Shown here one piece after another: positions 9,501 through 16,665 of a DNA stretch of 64,000 bases (position 1 is its first letter; each line of letters begins with the position of its first letter). The stretch spans positions 395,312-459,311 of the forward strand of contig NZ_FNRM01000002.1 in NCBI RefSeq assembly GCF_900107845.1. Reading direction: 5' to 3'. The notes under the pieces are model-generated. The model saw nothing but the letters and a program-made list of their open reading frames with translations, was not told where the DNA came from and did not search any database. This DNA comes from Alkalimonas amylolytica (lineage in GTDB: Bacteria > Pseudomonadota > Gammaproteobacteria > Enterobacterales > Alteromonadaceae). Position numbers and translations under genes: made by a program.

Positions 9501-10074
9501 CCATAACACCGCGGTTCTGCTCGGTCAGGTGCACCTTACGTGTGCCAAATAGGATCGCAAAAAAGGCCATAGCCACCGCACTGAGCAGCGCACTGTCCTG
9601 ATACCAGGCGACGTTGCCTACACTAAAATCCTGGCCCAACAGCACTTGATAGGAGCTGGCTACCGCTTTTAGCTGCAATGAAATGTAAGGCACTACCACC
9701 ACCAGGCAGAGCAAGGCGACCAAGAGCGCTATGTTGCGGCGCTTGCCATACCGTGAGGAGATAAAGTCAGCGATGGAGGTAATATTGTGCTTTTTCGCCA
9801 CATACAACAATTTGAATAAAAACGGCTGAGCAAACACAAAGAGTAAAATAGGCCCCAAATAAATCGGGATATAGTCCCAACCCTGGGTTACCGCGGTGCC
9901 AACAGCACCATAATAGGTCCAGGAGGTGCAATACACTGCCAACGCCAGGCTGTAAATCAGCCCCCCATACTTTTGTATCAGACGATCGTCGGCATGCCGC
10001 TCGCCCCAGTTGGCGATCCAAAACAAGCCGCCAACATACAACAACGCCAGTAATGCTATGGTCCAGGCCGCCAC
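6529..10074 (-). CDS. CrbS-like hybrid sensor histidine kinase with SSS transporter domain
   Basis: An 1181-residue membrane sensor. Order: a sodium/solute-symporter-like domain with about 13 membrane helices (1-510), a PAS domain (about 645-770), a short coiled coil, HisKA with the phospho-acceptor H827 in SHDILQPL, HATPase (NMLSNAIKYT near 936, then DTGPGIAE and GVGLGL), and a C-terminal receiver with phospho-acceptor D1108 in LLIDYQL. This is the architecture of CrbS/MxtR/CbrA kinases, which control acetate and other carbon use; CrbS acts through a LuxR-type regulator not present in this window. GTG 10074 has AGGAGG seven bases upstream. It diverges from the DUF4212/SSS symporter genes, supporting a role in sensing or controlling uptake of a small carboxylate. 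The exact ligand is inferred, not shown. Confidence 0.9.
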   Translation of the reverse strand: MAAWTIALLALLYVGGLFWIANWGERHADDRLIQKYGGLIYSLALAVYCTSWTYYGAVGTAVTQGWDYIPIYLGPILLFVFAQPFLFKLLYVAKKHNITSIADFISSRYGKRRNIALLVALLCLVVVVPYISLQLKAVASSYQVLLGQDFSVGNVAWYQDSALLSAVAMAFFAILFGTRKVHLTEQNRGVMVAIAFESVVKLFALLLAGVVYVFFLDIDRSALQHFVSHANEQQQQGAGTGWVGFLTKTLLATAAVFLLPRQFHVAFVENVSNQHLRHARRWFSGYLTMVTLVVIPIAVAGMLMFPDSWSEADSFVLLIPASSGMDTLSALVFIGGFSAATSMIIIATLALSTMISNDVVLPGLLRRAKRQGMQHDYSLLLLLVRRSMIVLVMGLSWLYYVFFARNYDLAETGLLAFALTIQLAPAVVGGLYWRHGNARGVYAGLAVGFGLWFYTLMLPQLVGAGVIRTEIMASGPFGLSWLHPQAMFGLSTDGLTHGVLWSLGLNILAYVLVSLLTRVPLKDRLQAVAFVKPNLPIDHQDTPARRIKIRNSDLRTLLERFVGQQRALECLQEFGRRQQQELDPDDQPSVRLVEHVERELSGVIGASSASTMVNAVLEGKQLGFEDVVTLFDDTTQAIQFSRKILFSTLEHLSQGVSVVDRDLNLVAWNKAYLEMFDYPEGMVRVGRPVADIVRLNAERGLCGKGDIEDHVNKRIQHMQKGTQHVFQRVRPDGKVIEMRGNPIPGGGFVTSFTDITDHVQAVQALAEAKQHLEQRVRERTQTISEMNQELLAEVERRKLTEQQLLQAKAEAESANASKTRFLALASHDILQPLNAARLFTAALSGRHDDKQHQHIVQQLDNSLKATEELISTLLEIAKQDDGKLQPSIQPVSLGELLSNLADEYSLLARQKGLQLKVRSQDVQVLSDATYLRRIVQNMLSNAIKYTPKGKVLLSCRLRGEQLLVQVWDTGPGIAEPDLARIFDDFYRIDATAKGQQGVGLGLAVVHRMARVLGHTVAVQSRPGHGTVFSLTLPLVLTEIIKPIEEVSRPRSALAGLNVICVDDDATNLEALKVLLQQWQIEQVQGFYDEQSLLAFAAEHPAPDVLLIDYQLGQNSNGLDLYQQLQVYWQHVPGILVSASPQADLARQAQRLGLLFLAKPIKPAALRASLNQINLLKRRTAE

Positions 10075-10153
10075 ACGCCGCCCTCCTTTTCATTCTTATG
10101 CTGTTACTCTTGGCCGAACACCGACCAAAGTCAACCATTGGTCGCTCTTGCTT

Positions 10154-10196
10154 CGACTAAAGTCGGGCTTTCGCTATTTCTGGCCGCTGCTAGATT
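10154..10196 (+). promoter_or_regulatory. Promoter of the DUF4212-SSS operon with CGACTAAAGTCG box
   Basis: The palindrome CGACTAAAGTCG (10154-10165) lies 37 bases, start to start, before an extended -10 (TGCTAGATT; TAGATT 10191-10196). The same element and spacing recur at 12915-12957. The -35 position (CTTTCG) is poor, so an activator centred near -43 is expected. The obvious candidate is the response regulator partner of the neighbouring CrbS-like kinase; this is inference. Confidence 0.6.
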
Positions 10197-10242
10197 AAAA
10201 CGGACCGGAAGTGAACAAAAAGACAACAATGGGAGCACAACC

Positions 10243-10506
10243 ATGGTAGAGCATAAAAAAAATGCCGCTGCATACTGGAAGGCCAATCTCAAGCTGATTT
10301 GGATCAGCCTGGCGATTTGGGCGCTGGTATCTTACGGCTTTGGTATCTTACTCCGCCCGTTACTGAGCGGAATTCCTGTAGGTGGGACTGATCTGGGTTT
10401 CTGGTTTGCCCAGCAAGGTTCCATCCTTACCTTTATCGGCTTGATCTTCTTCTATGCCTGGAGAATGAACAAGCTGGATAAAGAATTCGGCCTGGACGAG
10501 GAGTAA
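10243..10506 (+). CDS. DUF4212 small subunit of sodium/solute symporter
   Basis: An 87-residue inner-membrane protein with two helices (about 20-40 and 58-78), matching the DUF4212 family found directly before SSS symporters of the VC_2705 type and called their putative small subunit. It begins MVEHKKNAAAYWKANLKL with GGGAG before ATG 10243; the longer upstream frame has no support. Its stop is 3 bases before the symporter ATG, so the two are co-translated. The biochemical role of the small subunit is not established. Confidence 0.88.
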   Translation: MVEHKKNAAAYWKANLKLIWISLAIWALVSYGFGILLRPLLSGIPVGGTDLGFWFAQQGSILTFIGLIFFYAWRMNKLDKEFGLDEE

Positions 10507-10509
10507 GTC

Positions 10510-12276
10510 ATGAGCCAGTTTGCCATTAACTTAATTTTCGTCGGCGCATCCTTTGCGCTCTATATCGGTATCGCCATCTGGGCACGGGCAGGCTCTACCA
10601 AAGAGTTCTACGTGGCCGGTGGTGGTGTGAACCCCATCACCAACGGTATGGCAACCGCCGCCGACTGGATGTCTGCCGCGTCGTTTATTTCCATGGCGGG
10701 CCTGATTGCCGCCGGTGGTTATGCCTACTCCAGTTTCTTAATGGGCTGGACCGGTGGTTATGTCCTGCTTGCCATGCTGCTGGCCCCGTACTTGCGTAAA
10801 TTCGGCAAGTTTACTGTGCCGGACTTTATCGGCGATCGTTTTTACAGCACCGGTGCCCGTCTGGTGGCCGTGGCCTGTTTAATCATTGCCTCCGTCACTT
10901 ACGTGATCGGCCAGATGACCGGTGCCGGCGTGGCGTTTTCCCGCTTTCTGGAAGTGGAAAATGACACCGGCCTGATGATTGCTGCTGTGGTGGTCTTTAT
11001 GTACGCGGTTATGGGCGGCATGAAAGGCATCACCTACACCCAGGTGGCGCAGTACGTGGTGTTGATCATTGCTTACACCATTCCAGCGGTGTTTATTTCA
11101 CTGCAGCTGACCGGCAACCCTATCCCGCCGCTGGGTCTGTTCTCAACGCATACCGAGTCTGGCATGCCGTTGCTGCAAAAGCTGGATGAAGTCGTACGTG
11201 AACTGGGCTTCCAGGATTATACCGCCGATGTCAGCAACAAACTGAACATGGTGCTGTTTACCCTGTCACTGATGATTGGTACCGCGGGCTTGCCGCACGT
11301 GATTATTCGCTTTTTCACCGTACCCAAAGTAGCGGATGCGCGCTGGTCTGCTGGCTGGGCCCTGGTGTTTATTGCCCTGCTGTACCTGACTGCGCCTGCC
11401 GTCGCTTCTATGGCCCGTTTAAACCTGCTCACCACCATTTACCCGGCAGGCCCAACGGCTGAAGCCATTCATTACGATGAACGTCCGGACTGGATCCGTA
11501 CCTGGGAAAACACTGGCTTGATCCGCTTTAATGATAAAAATGGTGATGGACGCATCCAGCTGTACAACGATGTGCCAGCATTCCAGGAAACGGCTGAAGC
11601 GCGTGGCTGGGCCGGTAACGAGCTGACCGTGAACAATGACATCCTGGTACTGGCCAATCCTGAGATTGCCAACCTGCCTGGCTGGGTCATTGGTCTGATT
11701 GCTGCAGGTGGTTTGGCTGCTGCGTTGTCAACGGCAGCAGGCTTACTGCTGGCAATATCCTCCGCTGTCAGTCATGACTTAATTAAGGGCTCAATAAACC
11801 CGAACATTAGTGATAAAGGAGAGCTGCTGGCGGCACGTATCTCGATGGGGGTCGCCATTGTGGTTGCTACCTGGCTCGGTATGAATCCGCCTGGCTTTGC
11901 TGCGCAGGTGGTGGCACTGGCCTTTGGTATCGCGGCGGCTTCTATCTTCCCAGCGCTGATGATGGGGATCTTCTCCAAGCGGGTCAACAGCAAAGGGGCT
12001 ATTGCCGGTATGCTGGCAGGCTTAATCAGCACTGTGGTTTATATCTTCCTGTACCTGGGCTGGTTCTTTATCCCTGGCACTGCCACCTTCGCCAACGTGG
12101 AAGCCAACTGGTTGTTTGGCATCTCACCACTGTCGTTCGGTGCGGTCGGAGCTATGATCAACTTCGCAGTCGCCTTCGCAGTCTCTGCGATGACCGAAGA
12201 GCCACCACAGGAAATTCAGGATCTGGTCGAAAGCGTGCGCTTCCCACGGGGTGCCGGTGTGGCCACTGGTCACTAA
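10510..12276 (+). CDS. Sodium:solute (acetate-type) symporter, VC_2705 subfamily
   Basis: A 588-residue inner-membrane transporter with about 13 helices of the SSS family, related to ActP, probably importing acetate or another short carboxylate with Na+. It shows KEFYVAGGGVNPITNGMATA at the N-terminus, conserved ADWMSAASFISMAG, and the subfamily-specific extra loop (about 310-380). That loop holds an EF-hand-like NDKNGDGRIQ that could bind calcium. It follows DUF4212 by 3 bases and ends with a strong terminator at 12321. The substrate is inferred from family and from the neighbouring CrbS-like kinase. Confidence 0.88.
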   Translation: MSQFAINLIFVGASFALYIGIAIWARAGSTKEFYVAGGGVNPITNGMATAADWMSAASFISMAGLIAAGGYAYSSFLMGWTGGYVLLAMLLAPYLRKFGKFTVPDFIGDRFYSTGARLVAVACLIIASVTYVIGQMTGAGVAFSRFLEVENDTGLMIAAVVVFMYAVMGGMKGITYTQVAQYVVLIIAYTIPAVFISLQLTGNPIPPLGLFSTHTESGMPLLQKLDEVVRELGFQDYTADVSNKLNMVLFTLSLMIGTAGLPHVIIRFFTVPKVADARWSAGWALVFIALLYLTAPAVASMARLNLLTTIYPAGPTAEAIHYDERPDWIRTWENTGLIRFNDKNGDGRIQLYNDVPAFQETAEARGWAGNELTVNNDILVLANPEIANLPGWVIGLIAAGGLAAALSTAAGLLLAISSAVSHDLIKGSINPNISDKGELLAARISMGVAIVVATWLGMNPPGFAAQVVALAFGIAAASIFPALMMGIFSKRVNSKGAIAGMLAGLISTVVYIFLYLGWFFIPGTATFANVEANWLFGISPLSFGAVGAMINFAVAFAVSAMTEEPPQEIQDLVESVRFPRGAGVATGH

Positions 12277-12320
12277 ACGCTGCAACTCTGTTATGCTAGA
12301 CAGAGTCCTGTAAACCAACC

Positions 12321-12348
12321 GGGCTTTCCGACAGGAAAGCCCTTTTTT
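12321..12348 (+). terminator. Rho-independent terminator after the symporter operon
   Basis: Perfect 9-bp stem GGGCTTTCC (12321-12329) / GGAAAGCCC (12334-12342) with loop GACA, then six T's (12343-12348). The next ATG is only 16 bases on, so the following gene is either read through or has a promoter overlapping this region. Confidence 0.9.
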
Positions 12349-12363
12349 ATCCACGAGGTACAC

Positions 12364-12876
12364 ATGTTTTGGGAATTGGTTGCTACCGTCTTTGCCGGTT
12401 TAGGTGCTGCTGGTCTGGCGTTGTCCGCCCGCTGGATCAGCCGGGGGAAATTAGCCCGCTGGTGGATCCCGGTCTCGGCCGGTGTCGGCATGATAGCCTT
12501 TCAGATCTACTCGGAGTACACCTGGTTTGATCATCAAAAGAGCCTGCTACCTGCTGGTGTTGAGGTGGTACGAAGTGCTGAGCAAACTGCCTTCTGGCGG
12601 CCCTGGAGTTATGTCTTTCCGCAAACGCTGCGCTTTGTTGCCGCCGATTTTAACCGGGCCGATGTCAATCAAATCAATCCGGAACTGGTGCGGTTGCCGT
12701 TGTACTTTTTTGAGCGACGCATGTCAGCCATCGCTGTCACCACCATCATTCACTGCGGTCAACTGGCCCGGGCAGATGAGCATGCGCAGTTGCAATTACC
12801 AGCGCCTGGTGAGCAAGTTGCCAATGACTGGTACCGGCTGGAACCCACCGATCCGCTGCTTCGTGCCTGTCGCTAA
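12364..12876 (+). CDS. Unknown inner-membrane protein, 170 residues
   Basis: I do not recognise a family. The protein has two N-terminal hydrophobic segments (about residues 2-24 and 35-51), then a soluble part rich in aromatic residues that includes a PWSYVFPQTLRFVA stretch and a HCGQLARADE segment. GAGG precedes ATG 12364 at six bases, so it looks translated. It lies between the SSS symporter terminator and the DUF294 gene, within the acetate-type module, but no function can be assigned from sequence. Confidence 0.75.
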   Translation: MFWELVATVFAGLGAAGLALSARWISRGKLARWWIPVSAGVGMIAFQIYSEYTWFDHQKSLLPAGVEVVRSAEQTAFWRPWSYVFPQTLRFVAADFNRADVNQINPELVRLPLYFFERRMSAIAVTTIIHCGQLARADEHAQLQLPAPGEQVANDWYRLEPTDPLLRACR

Positions 12877-12914
12877 GGGTGCCATTCTGAACGCTTGTTG
12901 GGATGGCAGCTGTT

Positions 12915-12957
12915 CGACTAAAGTCGTCTGGTGCCCTGGCCACTCTGTTGCTAGATT
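12915..12957 (+). promoter_or_regulatory. Promoter of the DUF294 gene with CGACTAAAGTCG box
   Basis: CGACTAAAGTCG (12915-12926) is followed by TGCTAGATT with TAGATT at 12952-12957, again 37 bases start to start as at 10154-10196. Outside the box and the -10 the two promoters are not similar, so this is not a simple duplication. The -35 position (TGGTGC) is poor. Likely the same activator as for the symporter operon. Confidence 0.6.
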
Positions 12958-12989
12958 AGTAAACAGATAGGAGTCATTGCAGGCACACG

Positions 12990-14813
12990 ATGGAAGTCAC
13001 TGAAGTCACCAAATTTCTGGCCGAAACCACCCCTTTTGATCAGTTGGATGCTGATCAATTGCAGGCGTTGGCGCGGCAGATGTCGGTGTACTACTTCCGG
13101 GCCGGTGAAGAAGTGAATACCGACAGCAACCGGCTGATGATTGTGCGTACCGGCGTGTTTTCCCTGTACAGCGATCAGCAACAATTGCTGACCAAGCTGC
13201 AAAGCGGTGATTTTTATGGCTACCAGCAATTGCTGACCGACTTAAGCGATCAAGATACCCTGCTGTGCGATGAAGACGGCCTGGTGTACTGGCTGACGGC
13301 CGAAGGCTTTCAGCAAATTCGCTATCAATTTAAAAACATTGAACTGTTCTTTCAGCGGCTGTTTGGTCGCCGGTTGCATCAGTACAAAGAACAGTCAACC
13401 AATCGTTTTACCTTAAAAATCAGCGATGTCGCCAAGGCCCGCAAAGTCAGCATCAGCCCGGATGCGACGGTGCAACAAGCAGCGGCGCAGATGACCGAAC
13501 AACGGGTCTCGTCCTTGCTGGTCGAGCAGAACAACAAACTGGTGGGCATTATCACCGATCGTGATTTACGCAGCCGGGTGGTGGCTGAAGCACTCCCAGC
13601 CGATAGCCCGGTCAGCGACGTGATGACCAGCAAACCACACACCATTGATTTACACGCCTATTTGTTTGAAGCGGTGCAGCTGATGAGCCAGCACAATATT
13701 CACCACTTGCCCGTGCTCAGGGACGAGCATCTTTTTGGTATGATTACCGCTACCGATGTGATCCGGGCGCAGCAGGATCACCCGGTGTATCTAATTGGCG
13801 AAATTCATCGTCAGCACTGCGAAGAAGGTATTTTGCAGTGCGCCAGCCAGATTTTGCACCTTAGCCAAAGCCTGAGCAATCAACAGGTGCCGGCCCATGA
13901 AGCCAGCCATGTGCTGACTACAGTGACCGATGCACTGACCCAGAGCTGGATCAAACTGGCCCTGAAGCGGCTGGGCCCTGCCCCTTGCGTTTTTACCTGG
14001 CTTGGCTTTGGCTCCCAGGCCAGGATGGAACAAGGTTTAAACGCCGATCAGGACAATGCCCTCTTGCTGGAAAAAGAGCCGGAAGGCGAGATAGCAGCCT
14101 ACTTTGAGCAACTGGCCAACATCGTCTGCGATGGTTTGAATGAATGCGGCATTGTCTACTGCCCTGGCAATATCATGGCCAGCAATCCGGAGCTACGGCT
14201 TAGCTTAAAGGGCTGGTCGAAACAGTTTGCCCGATGGATCCAAACACCAACCCAGGAGGCTTTGCTTAAATCCAGCATCTTTTTCGATTTGCGGCCAATT
14301 TATGGCAGTAAAAGCCTGTTCAATGCCCTGCAGCAGGACATACTGGCCCGCACCAAAGACAAAGCCGTGTTCTTGTACCATTTAAGCCACAATGCGCTCA
14401 AAGGCACGCCACCACTGGGCTTTTTTAAAACCTTTACTCTGGAACGGGATGGTAAGCAGAAAAAAGGTCTGGATTTAAAGAAACGCGGCCTGATCCTGAT
14501 TACCGATATGGCCCGCATCTACAGTTTAAGCAAAGGCATTAGCGCTATTAATACCCGCCAGCGTCTGATCCAACTGGCTCAGCAAAAAGTGATGGATGCT
14601 AAAGACAGCCAAAACCTGCTGGACGCTTTCGATGTGCTGGCGCAACTGCGTTGGGACAAACACCAACACGATATAGCGCAAGGCCATGAAGCCTCCAACC
14701 TGCTGGATCCTGCCGTACTATCCGGTCTGCAGCGGCATCAGCTCAAAGATGTGTTTGAAGTGATCAATCAGGCGCAGAGCCAGATGAAATATCGCTTTTG
14801 CAGGGAGCTTTGA
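12990..14813 (+). CDS. cNMP-binding/CBS/DUF294 nucleotidyltransferase-like protein
   Basis: A 607-residue cytosolic protein with a cyclic-nucleotide-binding-like domain (about 5-130), two CBS domains (about 150-265) that usually bind adenine nucleotides, and a GlnD-like nucleotidyltransferase domain (DUF294). The last shows GFGSQARMEQGLNADQDNA, which contains the GS and DxD catalytic elements. A DUF294 C-terminal helical domain follows. Such proteins sit beside SSS symporters and CrbS-type kinases in many proteobacteria, and are thought to be regulators that modify a partner protein; the target is unknown. AGG precedes ATG 12990. Its stop overlaps the start of the exonuclease gene (TGATG). 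Confidence 0.88.
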   Translation: MEVTEVTKFLAETTPFDQLDADQLQALARQMSVYYFRAGEEVNTDSNRLMIVRTGVFSLYSDQQQLLTKLQSGDFYGYQQLLTDLSDQDTLLCDEDGLVYWLTAEGFQQIRYQFKNIELFFQRLFGRRLHQYKEQSTNRFTLKISDVAKARKVSISPDATVQQAAAQMTEQRVSSLLVEQNNKLVGIITDRDLRSRVVAEALPADSPVSDVMTSKPHTIDLHAYLFEAVQLMSQHNIHHLPVLRDEHLFGMITATDVIRAQQDHPVYLIGEIHRQHCEEGILQCASQILHLSQSLSNQQVPAHEASHVLTTVTDALTQSWIKLALKRLGPAPCVFTWLGFGSQARMEQGLNADQDNALLLEKEPEGEIAAYFEQLANIVCDGLNECGIVYCPGNIMASNPELRLSLKGWSKQFARWIQTPTQEALLKSSIFFDLRPIYGSKSLFNALQQDILARTKDKAVFLYHLSHNALKGTPPLGFFKTFTLERDGKQKKGLDLKKRGLILITDMARIYSLSKGISAINTRQRLIQLAQQKVMDAKDSQNLLDAFDVLAQLRWDKHQHDIAQGHEASNLLDPAVLSGLQRHQLKDVFEVINQAQSQMKYRFCREL

Positions 14814-15478
14814 TGATGTTTGGTTGGTTTAAAAATCCTCCACTCCCCATGAATGAAATCGTTCGCAACTACGAGAATACTCCGCAGCCATCTCCAAAAA
14901 CAGCCCTGTCTGAGGTCAACTTTCTGGTACTGGATTTGGAACTTACCGGGCTGGATGCGAAAAAAGATCACATCGTCAGTGCCGGCTGGGTACCCATTCG
15001 CCACCAGGAAATCATGCTGGGAGACAGCGCTCATTATCTGGTGAAATCGCCGATAGGCGTTGGCCAGAGTGCCGTGATCCATGGGGTGCATGATCACCAG
15101 CTAAAAACCGGCATGGAGCTGTGCGAGCTGATGGCCATGCTGCTGCAAAGCTATCCGGGCTATGTACTGGTGGCACATCATGCCCAAATGGATCTGGCCT
15201 TTTTAACCATGGCCTGTGAGCGCTGCTTTGGCCGCAGCCCCAAATTTAAAGCCATTGATACGCTAAAAATTGAATGGCAACGCCTGCACAACAAAGGCAA
15301 GGTACTAACCCGCGATATGCTGCGCCTTAGCAGCTGTTTAGAGCGGCACAAGCTGCCCAAAGCACCGCAGCACCATGCGCTGGCCGATGCCTTTGCCTGC
15401 GCCCAGCTGCTGCTCAGCCAAATCCGTCAGCATAGCAGCAGCATGACCCTCGGCGAACTGCAAAATTTGTCGCGCTAA
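14813..15478 (+). CDS. DnaQ-like 3'-5' exonuclease
   Basis: A DEDDh-type exonuclease of 221 residues. Exo I is VLDLELTGLD (Asp and Glu metal ligands), Exo II is the HHAQMDLAFL segment, and Exo III is HHALADAFA with the general-base His. It resembles the DNA polymerase III epsilon family but is a paralogue, since dnaQ is normally beside rnhA. It pairs with DUF294 proteins in many genomes. ATG 14813 overlaps the upstream stop; ATG 14816 is equally possible, with GGGAG upstream. Its stop overlaps the stop of the convergent gene by 4 bases. Substrate unknown. Confidence 0.87.
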   Translation: MMFGWFKNPPLPMNEIVRNYENTPQPSPKTALSEVNFLVLDLELTGLDAKKDHIVSAGWVPIRHQEIMLGDSAHYLVKSPIGVGQSAVIHGVHDHQLKTGMELCELMAMLLQSYPGYVLVAHHAQMDLAFLTMACERCFGRSPKFKAIDTLKIEWQRLHNKGKVLTRDMLRLSSCLERHKLPKAPQHHALADAFACAQLLLSQIRQHSSSMTLGELQNLSR

Positions 15479-16620
15479 CTATCGGTCTTGTTCAGCTGAA
15501 TATCGGTATCAAAACCAAACAGCTTGCCACTCCAGATAAAGAATAACAAAACAATCACGCCAAAAGGCAGGTAGCCAAAATAGCCCAGCAGTGGCATTTC
15601 CGAAAACAGGTGGATCACATTCAGATAAGGGATGTTGTACACCCAGTAATTCGGATTGGTGATGCTGTCGGTAACAAAATAATTGCTGCCAAAATTCCAG
15701 AACTCCCAGAACAAGCCGTTGAGCATCGAGGATACTGCAATCAATACCCCGGCAGTCCAGTTGCCTTTGGCGATATCAGTAAAAGGCGTCCAGATAGTCA
15801 ACCGCTGCAAGCAACCAATCAGTACCAAAAAGGGCCCAATCCACACCACCCAGAACATCGGGTAAGGCCAGATCACCATGGCAGCCAACAGCACCAAACC
15901 AAGGCCAATCAGTAGATTGGCATTGAGTGGCATCTTAGGGCCATTCTGGTAACGGGCCACCAGTTTCGGAAAGGTATTGAGCAGGCAATACCATTGAAAC
16001 AACACTGGCGTCACTGTACTGTAGGTTAGCAGAAACTCGAAGCTGAGCAGTTGCTGCGACCAGGGAGCTGCCGCCGTATGCGGGTAGTACCAGTTTTCCA
16101 GCACAAAATAATCGAAAAACTCAAAGTAAACCCAGCCCAATACAGAAATCAGACCGGCAATGGCAAGTAACTTCGGCTTACTGGAAAACAGCGAGCGGCC
16201 ATTGTTGCGGTGATACACCAGACCATCGAGTACAAAAATAAAGCCCCACCACAGCGGCGTAAAAGACCAGTACACCAGATTGCCAAACAAGGTGGAGTGT
16301 GACCACATCAGCCACCAGAAAAACAGGGTGACCACAGCGCCAGCCCAGAACCACCAAGGCAAAGGCTTTTTTGCCGCCGCAGGGCCGGGTGTTGCGCCTT
16401 TAAAACCAAAGGCTTTGGGCCACAGCACCAGAGCACTGATAAAAACAGCGCCAGCAGCAACCAGTAAAAACACCCAGCCATTAAAGCCAGGTGCATCGCC
16501 CTGAAATTGCGGTGGAAAGACACCAAAACCCGGTGGCAGATGCTCCGGATAAACAAACCAGGCAACCGCCAGCGGCACCAGCAAAGTAGCCAGAATTGGC
16601 CAGAGTAATTGAATACGCAT
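15475..16620 (-). CDS. Unknown polytopic membrane protein, 381 residues
   Basis: About ten hydrophobic segments span the protein, which begins MRIQLLWPILATLLVPLAVA. Recognisable blocks are SFTPLWWGFIFVLDGLVYHR and FEFFDYFVLENWYYP, aromatic-rich stretches also seen in unnamed membrane proteins of other phyla; I cannot name a function. The frame opens earlier, but ATG 16620 has GGGAG five bases upstream. That site is within a hairpin (16623-16655). It is 45 bases downstream of the TonB receptor gene on the same strand, so the pair may form an outer/inner membrane uptake system; this is inference. Confidence 0.8.
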   Translation of the reverse strand: MRIQLLWPILATLLVPLAVAWFVYPEHLPPGFGVFPPQFQGDAPGFNGWVFLLVAAGAVFISALVLWPKAFGFKGATPGPAAAKKPLPWWFWAGAVVTLFFWWLMWSHSTLFGNLVYWSFTPLWWGFIFVLDGLVYHRNNGRSLFSSKPKLLAIAGLISVLGWVYFEFFDYFVLENWYYPHTAAAPWSQQLLSFEFLLTYSTVTPVLFQWYCLLNTFPKLVARYQNGPKMPLNANLLIGLGLVLLAAMVIWPYPMFWVVWIGPFLVLIGCLQRLTIWTPFTDIAKGNWTAGVLIAVSSMLNGLFWEFWNFGSNYFVTDSITNPNYWVYNIPYLNVIHLFSEMPLLGYFGYLPFGVIVLLFFIWSGKLFGFDTDIQLNKTDS

Positions 16621-16622
16621 TG

Positions 16623-16655
16623 AAGCTCCCTTTATGATCATTATTCAGGGAGCTT
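16623..16655 (-). promoter_or_regulatory. Hairpin sequestering the ribosome binding site of the membrane protein gene
   Basis: In the mRNA AAGCTCCCT (16655-16647) can pair with AGGGAGCTT (16631-16623), a perfect 9-bp stem with a 15-base loop. The right arm contains the whole Shine-Dalgarno GGGAG and ends two bases before ATG 16620. No T-run follows, so it is not an intrinsic terminator. A translational switch or an intercistronic stability element are both possible. Confidence 0.5.
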
Positions 16656-16665
16656 GGCGCACAAC

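Noticed and set aside
10122-10133. CGACCAAAGTCA, a partial match to the CGACTAAAGTCG box, upstream of the CrbS-like kinase gene
   Set aside because: A -10 at the same spacing would put the transcription start inside the kinase Shine-Dalgarno, so autoregulation by the same geometry does not work.
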